NCBI GenBank assembly: GCA_029204225.1
Contig: CM055112.1
Location: 26,563,864-26,627,863 of the forward strand
Length of the DNA stretch: 64,000 bases
Direction of reading: 5' to 3'
Source: Diphasiastrum complanatum
Lineage: Eukaryota > Streptophyta > Lycopodiopsida > Lycopodiales > Lycopodiaceae
The notes below the pieces were generated by a model that worked only from the letters and a program-made list of their open reading frames with translations, was not told the DNA's origin and made no database searches. Below, piece by piece: positions 9,382 through 21,145 of the stretch. A program made the position numbers and the translations under genes. Positions within the stretch are counted from its first letter, which is position 1; each line of letters starts with the position of its first letter.

Positions 9382-12108
9382 CTATTCCATCTCATCAGTT
9401 TCCGTAGCTTCTCTAGCGCTGTTTTCCAAAACATTGGATGTTGGTGTCCTCGGCATCCATCTCTTTCCAACTCGGACTCTAGACATCCTCCATTCTTGAT
9501 GCCTTGTTCTAGCATTAAAGGATTGCCATGCTGTCTTTCTGACTGAATTTGAATTGGGGATCATTGAACACAACTCTTCAGTTCTTGTGTTTTGAAAGTG
9601 TCCTCGGCCCAAAACTCCTCTGTAAAACCATTGGAATATCTCAACCAATGCATTGCTACGACCGTTTCCTCCGCCATGCTGTGAATTTTTGAAATATGTA
9701 GCCTTTGCCCTGTAATGACTCTTTTCCATGCCTTGCGTATTCCAAATAGTTAATGATCCATAGGTTTTCATAAACCAAGGTCCATGAGCATAGAAGATGT
9801 GCTATTAATAGAAATTTCATATTAATTTAAATCTTTACAAATACATAAATACAAAAGTAAAAAATATGAGACACACATACCATATAGTGAGTTATGTGTG
9901 TTTCTCTCCATGCATCGATCATCAATTCAGTAATAATTTGACTTCTCTTGCGTATCTATCCAAATCTTCATCTTTCACAATTTTTTTGTTGATAGTTTGT
10001 GACAAGACATTAAATGCTTGCCAAACCTTAGCACATGTACTTGCCATGCGAGGATCTGAGCCAATATTTGTTGTGCATTGACATATTTTCTTCCAGTACT
10101 CCCATTCAACACTGTTTTTACGTGCAGTATGATTTGACAATAGGTGTCTCGCTTTTGCACCACCCATTGAAACTTTTGCTGGAAGATCTTGCGTTTTTCC
10201 ACTCATCTCAACGTCTTTGGTAAGACTCACGTGGCCCCCGTGCAATCCCATATCGGATAAAATTATCTCTAGATTTTTAATGCTAACATCTGCTCTTGAT
10301 TTGGGCTGCATGTTCCATGCGCAACAACAATGCGAAAATAATAATTTGTCCAGTATTCGTAATTCACCAAGCATTGTGCAAAAATGGACTCTTTCGAGAG
10401 GAATGTTCAGCACAAGTTTCCAGGCTTTGTCTAGATTGTGCCTATTTGGTGCAAGACGTTGGTTGCAATTCAAAATGCTTTTGTTCTGCCCAGATTCAAA
10501 CATATCATATATACAAAAATTCGTTGCATTTGCACCGAGACCACAATCGTACATGCATTTCAAAGTCTTCAAATCAGCAGCTAGGTGCCATTCTACAGCA
10601 AAGCTTTCTCCTTCAACATTGAGCAATTTGCCTTCATTTTGTGCATGTATTATCTTAGATATACTGCATTTTTCAAATAGCCACTCCAGTACGTCGTGAG
10701 ACTCCTTAGGAACTTCAAATGCAGCTATCCACCATATGTGATTTTCGGATTGCACGCTAAATTCTTTACAATAACTTCCGCCAAACTGTTGCAATTCACG
10801 TATCATCAAGGTGATTGTGACATGTTCAAGTTTATGCCCTTTTACGATTTCTGCTTCGTCCAACTTAATAACAAATATAACTTTACCTCTGCAAATCTGT
10901 AAAACAGAAATTTCATTACAAAAACATATTAGTTGAAGAAAAGCATACAATTGAAAACCGAAATCCACAATAAATGTTCTTACCATTTGTTCTAACTTCG
11001 TAATGTCGGATCATTATCGCTTGGACCTTTTCCAGATCTAAGAATATATTATTGCCTTGATGATAATTGTTTTGTCGGAGGTCCTTTCTTCTTATTGGTT
11101 ACTGTAAAAGAATCCTCAATATGTTGAAACTCTCCTAATTCAGAGAGCAAAATCGAATTGCATTCTCGTTTGGCGGATTCAACAAGTTTATAAGTAGGTA
11201 TTATTTGATGGCGTTTTAACCCAATTTTGTCAGAGCGTTTCATATATTTCTTCAAAGCTCTATACCCCTTGCGACTCACACCTCCTTGGTCACATGCGTA
11301 CACTATCTCTTTAACATTTGGATTTGGCTTGAACTTGTCGACTAGCTTTTTTGCAATTCTCAAGTGAATTGAATCACTTGTTTCATCTTCCACAATCTTA
11401 ATCAAATCTTTACCCTTCAAAAAATGTTTCATATATTTTTCGGCAATAAAATCTTTTCCAACCGTCTTTCTCAAGAACTCTTTTGTGTCCCTCATACGTC
11501 TTTTACTGGCACCACCACCTGGTGCCAAAGCTTCTAGTTTGTGTCTCTTAGGGTTTTCATTTTCTGCTTGCTGATCCATCGAGACTCTACGCTTTCGTTG
11601 TAAGCCATATATTGTCCTCTGAAATATACTGATTGAAGATTGCAATTCTTCAATTTTTGCGATAGAACTGGCAAGCTCTATTTTCAAACCATTTATCTCT
11701 TGCTCCAATTTCATATTTATTCCATGCAATGACTTTAAATTGTCATTCATACTCAAGATACGAATGAATGTCGTATTTGCCAATGTCTCAGCTTGGATTC
11801 TTCGAGAATCCATTGCTTGACAATAGCCAAGCAGTCCATTCCGACCATCTCCAACGAACCTTAACAAACTATGTACATTAGAAAATTTAGGAGGAGCATC
11901 TACCAGTGGATTATGAGGGTATAAATCACCTCTTACCCATAGGTCAATATGTTTTTTTCCTTCTAATCTCTAACAATGCATGTCATACGGATTTAAGTTA
12001 ACACCCCATGCAGCTTTGGTGGTCGCATAATCCTTCTCTAACTTCACATGTAAGTGATACATGTAAGTGAATTTCCCAAAAGAATCTATGTAGAACATTA
12101 CAATATAC
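9382..12108 (-). pseudogene. M3-family transposase-like gene, copy A
   Basis: A large protein of unknown family. The frame is visible from about 12108 (MFYIDSFGKFTYMY) through LWVRGDLYPHNPLVDAPPKF, a coiled-coil part (about 11810-11600), a basic part (KRRMRDTKEFLRK) and a helical domain. Then come VIKLDEAEIVKGHKLEHV, SVQSENHIWWIAAF, WHLAADLKTLKCMY with a zinc-knuckle-like region reduced to CIYD, an H/C-rich helical part, GGAKARHLLSNHT and, after an intron, LTIWNTQGMEKSHYRAKATY. Probable GT-AG introns lie at 9802-9880 and 10897-10983; the frame is not perfectly kept across the second. TAG 11970-11972 and a frameshift near 11070 interrupt it. The spaced acidic residues (D, then AD, then E/H) with a Cys motif after the second Asp resemble DDE/RNase-H-fold recombinases. 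That is inference. It lies tail-to-head upstream of M2-A. Confidence 0.6.
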
Positions 12109-13344
12109 CTTAATCAAATGGTGTCAAAGCTCAATGTGAACTAACAATGATATAAGCTTTATTAGGCATATACTAGTTTCCATCCCTAGGGTCCTATTGT
12201 AGTTAGGACAATGAAAGGTCGTCCTATACTAACCCTACTCTAGTTGTAATTTGTAACTTACCTATTACTTGCCTATTATAGTCTATGCAAATAACCTACA
12301 ATAGTCTATGAAAAGGAGACCTACATTTAGGCCTTAACTCTTGCTCACCTTGTATGGTAACCCAAGGTAAAGGTGCCATGTAGGATTGATTAGCACTAAA
12401 TTAATTATGATTAGAAAACTTGTTTAGGCAAGGAAGAGGCCCTTTTTGAGTCCAAAAAGGGCCCTAATGCAAATGTGATCTGCATATGTACATCAAAATG
12501 TATGTTCAAGATCCATTTTAGGGTTCTTCTATTTGTGTTAGTACTTTCATCATTCATGCAATAGTGCAAGTGCTCTTGTCAAACATTGTGTCATATGTGT
12601 TTATGCAATCACTTGGGTTGTAGATACTTCAAAGTAGATGAATGTTTTTCATTTTCTTTCACATTTATTACCCTGCACATTTATATCCTTAAATGAAAGC
12701 ATAATTTTTCTAGTACATTTGATGTTCCACATTCTAAACATGGAGTGTAGATATGATATATATGTCCGTCCTTTCAAAATATCCTCCATTGTTAATTAAG
12801 ATTCTTCACCCACAAATATACATCTTCAAAATTTACCTTTAAGATTAATCACCTGTATACTTTAGAGTTCAATGTATTAACTAAAACACTCAAACCTTAT
12901 GGTTATGTCATATTTCAAAATATCACTACGTATATTCCCTCCCTATGGCATATAGGTTTTCCTTGTCAAGGAAAAATTCAAATGTCACCTGTTAGGATCT
13001 CATCACATTCAGTCATTAATTCTACTAATGCTTTGCTAAGATGCTCCTTCTCAATAGTTTCCATATCCAATTGTTCATGTAGTAATGACACATGTTGTTG
13101 CACGCTTTGTACTACTTGGGAGACTTGACCACTGGCATCCATCAAACTTTTTTGTAATTGTTGTGCATAGGATCCCAGGTTGCCTCTGTTTCCTAGTTCT
13201 ATTCTAACTCCTTCTGAGTAACCCTTTCATGTTATTGTGCCACTTCCAATTCTTTTTTGACCTTTTGCAGCTCTTGGGCCTACATTGTCCCTTTTGAATT
13301 GAGTTTGTAGATGCAAGCTGACATGTTTGTTTTTCTTGCAGCAA
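12109..13344. other. Non-coding, LTR-like scraps
   Basis: No gene is seen. About 12436-12473 is an inverted copy of a segment of the gypsy LTR at 3391-3428, around GGCCCTTTTTGAGTCC, so at least part is old LTR debris on the minus strand. The rest is AT-rich and unassigned. Confidence 0.4.
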
Positions 13345-13950
13345 CTAGGTTAGCAGAATGCCAAGGTGTTGATAAATTTTTTGGATGTCTGTTAAATCCA
13401 ATAAGATTGTTGTGGAAGTACTGGCTGCTCTGAGCGATATTGAGACAACTATTGTTTCCACTACTTTAGGCTCTATATCCACAAAATTGTCTTCATAGTC
13501 ATAGCCTTCTGGGACTATGACATCCTTGGGACTGGGTCCTGATGGTGAAACACCAAAAAATGTGTCATCATTAGGGGCCAGGCCTGACTCTACATTTTGA
13601 GCAACTGTGGTAGCCTGCTCGCCTTGATATTCCAACAATTGGTCGAAGGATCTCTCTTGACCAAGGTCCATGTGTTCTTCAAAGGAGGGAGAGGACTGGG
13701 GGATAAAAAAGTCTAGCTGAGTTTGTAGAAGCTGAGAGGGGAAACCTGCTGGAGGCTTTCCCAAAAGATCAAGTACGAATTGTTCATTGTCTGGGGAAAG
13801 TTTAAAGGAATGGGTGTCTTTGGAGGCGAGGAAAGAGTCTGGGGTCGAGTTGGAGAAGTAGGTGGTGAAGAAGTGATGATGACAACACCCTTGATCACGC
13901 AACGTCCAATAGTAACCGATCTTCGACACATCCCCATCTCCGCCACCCAT
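13345..13950 (-). CDS. Hypothetical ORF, 201 codons
   Basis: An uninterrupted 201-codon frame starting MGGGDGDVSKIG. It has a mixed, mildly acidic composition, a segment FVLDLLGKPPAGFPSQLLQ and a Ser/Thr/Leu-rich end. I recognise no domain. Its length in AT-rich DNA and its non-repetitive composition make a real or recently real exon plausible, but there is no promoter or homology evidence. The overlapping frame at 13713-13946 is a shadow. Confidence 0.3.
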   Translation of the reverse strand: MGGGDGDVSKIGYYWTLRDQGCCHHHFFTTYFSNSTPDSFLASKDTHSFKLSPDNEQFVLDLLGKPPAGFPSQLLQTQLDFFIPQSSPSFEEHMDLGQERSFDQLLEYQGEQATTVAQNVESGLAPNDDTFFGVSPSGPSPKDVIVPEGYDYEDNFVDIEPKVVETIVVSISLRAASTSTTILLDLTDIQKIYQHLGILLT

Positions 13951-14095
13951 CTTCGTCTATACGAGCCCTAGCCACACCTCCCCCATCACCATTACTGCAT
14001 CCCCTACCCATAGTCCAATCAGACCCTCCATTACTTCACCCATCCCATCATACGCCACAATTTCCACGTCTTCTCCGTTTATGACTCTTGCCATC

Positions 14096-14154
14096 ACAAG
14101 TTAAACATAGGAATGCATAAGTTAACATCTTATGCATTCCTATGTTTAACTTGT
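14096..14154. repeat. Perfect 26-bp inverted repeat, 7-nt loop
   Basis: Bases 14096-14121 and 14129-14154 are exact reverse complements, separated by TTAACAT. Each arm contains AAACATAGGAATGCAT. The end of the neighbouring minus-strand ORF lies in the right arm. With no mismatch in 26 bp the structure is recent or maintained. Confidence 0.95.
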
Positions 14155-14405
14155 TTGTCTTTTCTCAAGTGATATAACCTTGGGATAGGGACTTTTTTTA
14201 GTTCAAACTTTCTTAAAAGCTTCTCTAATAGCTGAAATATTGTTGCATATGCTTCTCTGCCAATACCAACAAAATCATCGGCACCTTGGACTATAGTCTG
14301 ATCTAAAATTTTCTGAATGTCCACCATCAAAGACTCTGTAATTTTGCACTTAATATTAGAGCTCCTATTGTTCATCATAATGTATTCAATAGATTTTCTT
14401 GTCAA
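14130..14405 (-). CDS. Hypothetical ORF, 91 codons
   Basis: An uninterrupted frame with a helical look (ESLMVDIQKILDQTIVQ, then EAYATIFQLLEKLLRKFELK) and a basic tail. It ends inside the 26-bp inverted repeat. I do not recognise it. It may be a terminal exon or a chance frame. Confidence 0.25.
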   Translation of the reverse strand: MTRKSIEYIMMNNRSSNIKCKITESLMVDIQKILDQTIVQGADDFVGIGREAYATIFQLLEKLLRKFELKKVPIPRLYHLRKDKQVKHRNA

Positions 14406-16090
14406 TATTGAACCCGATGTCTTTCAAATTAAAGCATTGTCCTTAATATTATGAGGAGCAACTAATGTAGATCTGCAAGAAAAACCAGATAGTTAGTATA
14501 TAATCATAGTAGCTGAAATATATCTATATCTAATTGATCAAGTAACAAAAATCAATGCCTCCTCTTTTCTATAAAATGGACAAATCAGTAGGGATATCCA
14601 AATGTAGATGATATGTAATACCCTATTACATGCATATTTTTCTTGAATTACTACTTTGTGATGCAAAACCCCAATGAACCTACTCAATTGATAAAGATTA
14701 GCATTGAATATCTAATGGGCGTGGCAATGACAAGTTATTCAACGATATATTGAAGGCAAAAATACCTTAATAAATGAATCTAAAAGGACTACAACCCGAA
14801 GGGTAGTTATGAAATGACATGAACCTTAATGAGAAGACTAGCCATAAGAGCATAACTCTCCAGAAGAATCAGTTATTCACACCCCATGCAAACGTTGCAA
14901 CCTTCCACGTGCTTGCTTCTTATTGGAGCAAAGCTGCGTAATAAGGATGCCACCTAGGAATTGAACACTTGTAATTTTCCTATTGGATAGAATCAATTAA
15001 TTAAATTAAATAAGAAGCAACATATCGGTTGCTAAAGAGTTGCGCACTTTCACATTCGCTCCCTATATGTACTTCACATATGCTTCAATACAATTATCGA
15101 GTTTTTCAGGAGATCACAAAGAGAATTTGAGTCTACAAGTTTTCCCTACTCTTCGCTTTCATAAGCTTTCTGCTTGCTGAGTACTTCTGTAACAGTTGGT
15201 AAGCCTCAACCTGTCGGATGTGCCTGTGATGGTAAATTTGGTCAGACAACTCTTTAGCCTTGATATTGTTGTAAGTGTGCAATTGTAAATTCACTGCTAA
15301 AGTTGTCTTAAAACTCATTGGTTATTTGATTGTCTGTGTGATTGAATAATCGATTGTTTGGAACTTAATCGTGATGACAACATTCAAAATGATTGTTTCA
15401 TTACACTGACGTATACACATCCTAAAGTATGATCGACGTTGTTGTGAATCTATACTTTGAATCTTGCACATGGATACTCGTGCAGTCTAAATCTGTGGTC
15501 GATCGTTCTCTAAAATGAGCAACAATCCATTGTTGACAAATTTAATTAGGTGCATAGTCCCCTTATTGTGTGATGCCCTATGGAGGTTCTTCTTTTGGTT
15601 TGATGCAATGTTGCTATTTAGGCTGGAGCGTCCTGCAGCATCCTTTTAAACAGGAGCCTGCTTCTCCACTGCCTAATTTTTCTACTCTCATCTCGTCCCT
15701 CCACCAGCTTTTTGATCTTTATGCCAATCTTCCAATGTTGTCCATCCTTTGCCATTCCAACAACTGGTGAAGAGCTGTTGCTGATTCTCTACGTTTCGAG
15801 AGCAACTCAGAGGAAAAAGCTCCAAGAAAGCATGACCTTTTCCATTACCAATTGGGCAAGACTTGTCTGCGGTGTGGGGCAACTATGGGGAGCTCATAGG
15901 CATGTCCAAAATGATTCCAAAGGAGATTTTGAATGCAAAATCTTTGGCTGCTTCCAAGAGCCATAGTGAGGCAGAAAGACGTCGGCGAGGGGAAACACTC
16001 AAGAGTCTCTATTCCAAGCACAACCAAGGTCTATAAATGTTTATTGTCTGACATCTGCCCTCAAGAAAGCTACCAGTTGCGATCCACACC
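14406..16090. other. Intergenic DNA without recognised genes
   Basis: Several ORFs of 60-85 codons occur at 15570-15966, but none shows a domain, repeat or codon pattern that would separate it from chance. Confidence 0.4.
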
Positions 16091-16097
16091 CACAAAA

Positions 16098-16170
<73 letters not shown>

Positions 16171-16350
16171 CTTATGAATATGCATGCATGCATGGAGAGG
16201 AGGGCCATGCATCCTCCTCCCCATACATGCATCCTCTTTTTAAAAAAATTTAGTTCAAAAGACGTGCATGCATGGGTAAGGGGAGGAGGATGCATGGGGT
16301 CCCTCACCCATGCGCAAAACTATACGTAAATTTAAATATATCTATAGATT
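16090..16350. repeat. Dispersed repeat with GT/GA microsatellite, copy 1
   Basis: A (GT)n tract (16099-16132) runs directly into (GA)n (16133-16169). The following sequence, with CATGCATGG, GAGGATGCATGGG, CCCATGCGCAAAA and TTTAAATATATCTATAGAT, matches the repeat at 20080-20386. The latter carries its GT/GA tract on the other side. The overlapping SLSL and RERE ORFs are microsatellite artefacts. Confidence 0.65.
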
Positions 16351-16427
16351 GAGGCGATTTAAACCTGGACTCAATCCATTCTCGCCTGTCAGAAAATATT
16401 AATAAAGCTTCCATATTCACAGATCAA

Positions 16428-16590
16428 CAATAGAGGGCTCAGGAGATACAGATTGGAGTTGCGATTAGTTATAGAGGACTCAAAAGATACATAAAGAAGC
16501 AATAGAGGACTCAGAAGATATAGAATGGAGTTGCGATTAGCTATAGAGGGCTAAGAAGATATAGAATGAAGCAATAGAGGAGTCAAAAAA
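16428..16590 (+). repeat. Tandem repeat of about 72 bp
   Basis: Imperfect units contain CAATAGAGGGCTCAGGAGAT, then GGAGTTGCGATTAG, then TATAGAGGACTCA. A little more than two units are present. Confidence 0.6.
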
Positions 16591-16864
16591 AAGGCTCCAA
16601 GAGTCATCAAGAAAAGAATATAAACTTCAACGACAATCTTTCAAGTTGCTCTAACCTTCCAACTGCTCATCAAGGAAGGCTGAAGCCTTAGAAATAGCAA
16701 TGTTCACACCAACATAACCTCGTTAGAAGACTCTAGAGTCTGAATCCCGATTCATGGTCTTCGCTAAATTGGACAAAAGTGAAATGCTAGTGCTGAGCAA
16801 TGAGCAGATCGACAACCTTGAGAGCGTCATCAACACTACACTCCGCCCTCCAAAAACTTCGTCA

Positions 16865-16877
<13 letters not shown>

Positions 16878-16932
<55 letters not shown>
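16878..16932 (+). repeat. (GT)n microsatellite
   Basis: About 55 bp of GT dinucleotides preceded by a short AT tract. Confidence 0.95.
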
Positions 16933-16933
<1 letters not shown>

Positions 16934-16979
16934 ATAGAACCGTGGGTCTTGGGAACCGTGGGGTGAACCGTGCCACGGT

Positions 16980-17090
16980 TCATGTAATTAATTAATTAAT
17001 ACATATAATATGTATTGTGATATGCAAATCATGTAATTAATTAATCAATTAATTAATATATATAATATGTATTGTGATATGCAAAGTATG
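16980..17090 (+). repeat. Tandem duplication with AATT runs
   Basis: A unit of about 55 bp, ATGTAATTAATTAAT followed by ATAATATGTATTGTGATATG, is present twice in succession. Confidence 0.7.
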
Positions 17091-17337
17091 TTCTGGCATA
17101 TTTTTGTGATTTTGTGAATTGCACAATTAATGATAATGAATGAGGACATTGATGTAAGTTGGATATCCTTGAAGGTACTTATCATGTAATAAAACTGGTT
17201 TGTAAAATGGGAAATCAAAATATTTAGTAAGTGTGAGGTATGTATTTTTATTACTTTATGCGGGACAACTCTATGAGTAGTGTTGGTTCAATCTGTTCAC
17301 TGAATGCAGAATCCAAAAAAAAACGAAGATTATTATT

Positions 17338-17667
17338 AAAGTCCCGGTTCAGTCATCCACTACGCCTCCTGAGTTTCATGGGCCTATTGAAACTGATGTT
17401 GGCATGCGATCTGCAGCAATTACTACTCATGAAAGATCTCAACAATCGTGGATGATGAAGATTACTGGACCTACTATTCAAGCTCCAGATCTTATGAGTT
17501 TGGAACCTGCACTGAACCAATATCGGTGCAAATATCAACATCTCAGACCTCCATCTAAGATCTTAAGAAAATCAAACGACCATTCGTCAAGGAATCGTCG
17601 CAATGCTGCTAACGTTCGTATCATCAATATTGCAAATACTATCCTCCATGAACTGCTTCCTCCATGA
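17338..17667 (+). CDS. Possible hypothetical terminal exon
   Basis: A frame of 110 codons is open from a possible acceptor (CCGGTTCAG) to TGA at 17665. It is rich in Ser, Arg, Asn and Pro (SKILRKSNDHSSRNRRNAAN). No domain is recognised and no upstream exon was found, so this is a weak call. Confidence 0.2.
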   Translation, partial: KVPVQSSTTPPEFHGPIETDVGMRSAAITTHERSQQSWMMKITGPTIQAPDLMSLEPALNQYRCKYQHLRPPSKILRKSNDHSSRNRRNAANVRIINIANTILHELLPP

Positions 17668-17894
17668 TAGTTCTAGTCTGCTCGTGTGTGCTGCTACTGT
17701 GTCTGTGACCTGTTACAATGACAGCGGAATGTGTGCGTGTGTGTGAGAGAGAGAGAGATCACTTTCTGAAATGTGTGTGCTGTGAACAGATGCCATGAGA
17801 TTCTTTGAAATGTTACGGTTGGATTGAACAACCTCTACAATTCATGCTAAATTTACTTCAAAACCTGTAGTACCTCAATCTGTTTAAAATGTGA

Positions 17895-18385
17895 CTGTTT
17901 TCTACTGAATCCGACCGATTTCTGGCTCGACGGGGGCCTAGAATCCCAGAACTTCGTTTAGAGTTTCTGGTTTGGACGCACGTTTCGTTGTTGTGAGTAT
18001 TGAACCGTTTGGAGCCCGATTTAGACCTGTGGGTTCATCTTGACGTGCAACACAAGACGAAAATGATGACCTAGAAAATGGACTTCGTTCAACGACATTG
18101 GACCAGTTCTCGGGGATGTTAGAAAGTAGTCCATTTAGTGGCATTCTTCCAAACAATAAAGGTGTTTCCGGACAAACGACATCGGAATTGAGCTACAAAT
18201 GGTCCTGTGGGTTCGTGTTTAGCCCACAAACCTATGGACACCTCCTGTCCGAAGTTCTGATCGTTTTTTACTGAATCCGTTCAATTTCTGGCTCGATGGG
18301 CCTAGATTTCCAAAATTGCGTTTAGGGTTTCTGGTTCGGATGCATGTTTCGCTATGAGTATTGAACTGTTTAAAACCATGCAATT
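17895..18385 (+). repeat. Duplicated segment, spacing about 362 bp
   Basis: The stretch at about 17900-18020 (TTTCTGGCTCGACGGG, TTTCTGGTTTGGACGC, GAGTATTGAACCGTTT) recurs with mismatches at 18265-18380. This is an old tandem duplication or a two-unit satellite. No coding sense is seen. Confidence 0.7.
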
Positions 18386-20079
18386 CCTAAGTTGTGTGCT
18401 GGATTGTAGACCATACTAAAAATGCACCTCCATGTCAAGGATAGCAACTGAACAGATTCGAAGACCTGGAATCTGTCTGTCTGCCAAAATCAGTTTCAGC
18501 ATGTGCAGTGTGTACTGTAGGTGTCTACAATAGTTGGTAACTTCCAAACTATTTTGCTTAATTTAGGCCCCCCTATAGAAACTAAATGATCACTCATTTA
18601 GCTTTTAGGTGTCCTATATATGTTGAGAATCTATTTTCAGCTTTATGAATACTAAACAACCTGATTTTAGAGAGGTCAATGAGTCCTAAATCATGACGAT
18701 GTCTAGAACTCATGGCAATTTCTGAAAATACTTGTCCTGCATTTTATCTCTAAAATAGACTCTTTATTTCTAAAATGAATGTCCTGCTTATTTCCATTTG
18801 GGACAAAATGTTGAATGAGAGACACTATTGCTCATTTTTAACCAGGTGATAAATTTGGTTATTTGTGCTTTGCTAGTCTACAAACTACTCTCCCCTATAA
18901 TATTGAACATTCCAAGACAATCCTTTAAGTTCCAGCAATCAGATGTTCTCAATAGATTTTTTGTGCCCAAGAATGGGACACCAGCAAGCTTCTCCAAAAG
19001 TTAAAAGATTGGCACTCGTGACTGGCAAGGCGGAGTCATTTCTCATGAATAGTATTTCGTTTTGCAGCAGTAAAAAAAAAAACGTATTGAAGCAAAAGAG
19101 TTGTAAAATTTCATAGTTCTATTAATTATATACTGCTCGTTTCGTTCCCTACTATATGTTTCGACCAGAAATGGTCTAAACAGGTTTCTAAGGTATGATC
19201 CTAGGTACAACACCATGACCAAAGTATGCAAATGTTCTCTTTCCTTGGATTCTGAATTCTTGATTCGAGAGTGCTAGAGATTGAAATTTGACCATAACTG
19301 GCACAAATGCTTCTGTACATTCTATACATTCTGCAGGCAACGGTGAATAATCTCAAGCAAGCTATACACAAGAAAAGTTGTAAGTGCTGGTTTTACTATC
19401 ATCTATTTCAGCTACAGGTGTTGCTCCATCGTTGCTTGCCTATATCTATCTCCACCGCACCCCCTTCGTCAGCCTCCATCGCTACAGGTGCTACAGGTGT
19501 TGCGCTCTCAATAGAATCGCTTCTGTTCTTGGATCTTGGAAGTGAAACAAATATTTATTTTCTTTTAATTTCCAAACAAATAAAAAAGAACAAAGAAGCG
19601 TTACCTTCTTGTCTGCCTGCCCCCTGCGTGCCTTCTTGCTTGCGTGCCTGCCTTCTTGCTTTTGCTTTTGGATCTTGCTTTTTTTTTTTTGAGAGAGAGA
19701 TGTGGATCTTTGCTGTTGGAAGCGAAATAGTTCCTGTTTAATACCATACGTGCAATGATGCTACTTGTGAGTGCACATCAACTACCTTGCTTCCCTCACA
19801 ATTATTCCGAATAGACTTCACCATGGAATAAGCCTCTTCTATTCTGATATGCTTGCTTGCTTCCATCCGTGCAGGAGTAAACAGCTCTAACAAACAGGTC
19901 TTTCTGGAATCTGATATCTCTCAAGTATGGTCCGTATTGTGACAAGAAGGTGGAGATGTCCGATAAGCGGGCACACTGGTGAGATGGGGGCAAATTGAGC
20001 TTGTTCTGTGGAGGGGAAGTAATGTGTAATTCAGCTATTTTTGCCAAAGATTGATGTGGCAATGTGCCAAAAAGGTAGA
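18386..20079. other. Intergenic DNA without recognised genes
   Basis: No supported gene. An ORF at 19307-19741 is composed largely of Leu/Cys/Ser-rich low-complexity sequence and is not called. Confidence 0.4.
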
Positions 20080-20322
20080 GAGAGAGAGAGAGAGAGCGCG
20101 CCGGGGGGGGGGGGGGGGGGGGCGGAATCCCCTCCCCATCATTTTTAGCTCAAAAATTGTGTATGCATGGGAATGATGGGAGAAGGATGCATGGGTGCAC
20201 CCATACACATGCGCAAAAATGTACATAAGTTTAAATATATATATAGATAGATAAGTTTAAATATATATATAGATAGATGCGCAAAAATGTACATAAGTTT
20301 AAATATATATATAGATAGATAG

Positions 20323-20389
<67 letters not shown>

Positions 20390-20390
20390 A
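20080..20390. repeat. Dispersed repeat with GT/GA microsatellite, copy 2
   Basis: The segment GCATGGG...GAGAAGGATGCATGGG...CACATGCGCAAAA and TTTAAATATATATATAGAT matches the repeat at 16209-16350. It contains a (GA)n followed by a 20-nt run of G (20103-20122), an internal repeat of a 60-bp AT-rich unit, and a terminal (GT)n-(GA)n tract at 20326-20386. Confidence 0.65.
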
Positions 20391-21076
20391 TTTGAAAGAA
20401 AACTAGATAAAAGAAAGAGGAGCAAGAAAGAATGCCACATTTTTGTTTAAGATCCTTGTCAAGTGACACATGCTCAACTGGATTGCATTTGACACGACCC
20501 TTCAGTACTATTCAATATCAAATCTAACCTTATGAGCCGTGTGTCACTGGCCAACTTAAGTGGGGGGGAAGGCCTCCATTCGAGGGCCTTGCGCCCTGGG
20601 AGGTGGGTGTCTGAGGGCCCCACCGAGTAGGCGGAAGGCCCGAGGGCAAGGGCCTTCCACTGGGTAATGACACGTGTGAGGGTTTTTTTTTTCGAGTTGT
20701 TTTTTCAAAAGAAAAATTTCGATTTTTTTTTTGTTGCAGATTTCTATGTTTTTTGGTTTTTTCAATTTTTGATTTTTTTTTGTACATTTTTTAATTCTTT
20801 TTTGACGGAATATGCAGCCAATGACATACTGCCACATAACGCATGCACATTTCACATGTGCGGTGTGTGCATGCGCAATGTGGCAGCCCATCATTGGCTA
20901 TCCACATGCACATTCCGTCATGACTCTGTCCGCTTGAAAATTATAACACAAATAAATGTTTTTGGTTTTTAATGTACATGAACATTACACTTCTGGAGGT
21001 CCTCCAAATACAAAGAAAATCTAAGCACTTGGCATTACGTGAAGGACCGCAAGTTAGCTAGACATAGCATATGCCA

Positions 21077-21145
<69 letters not shown>

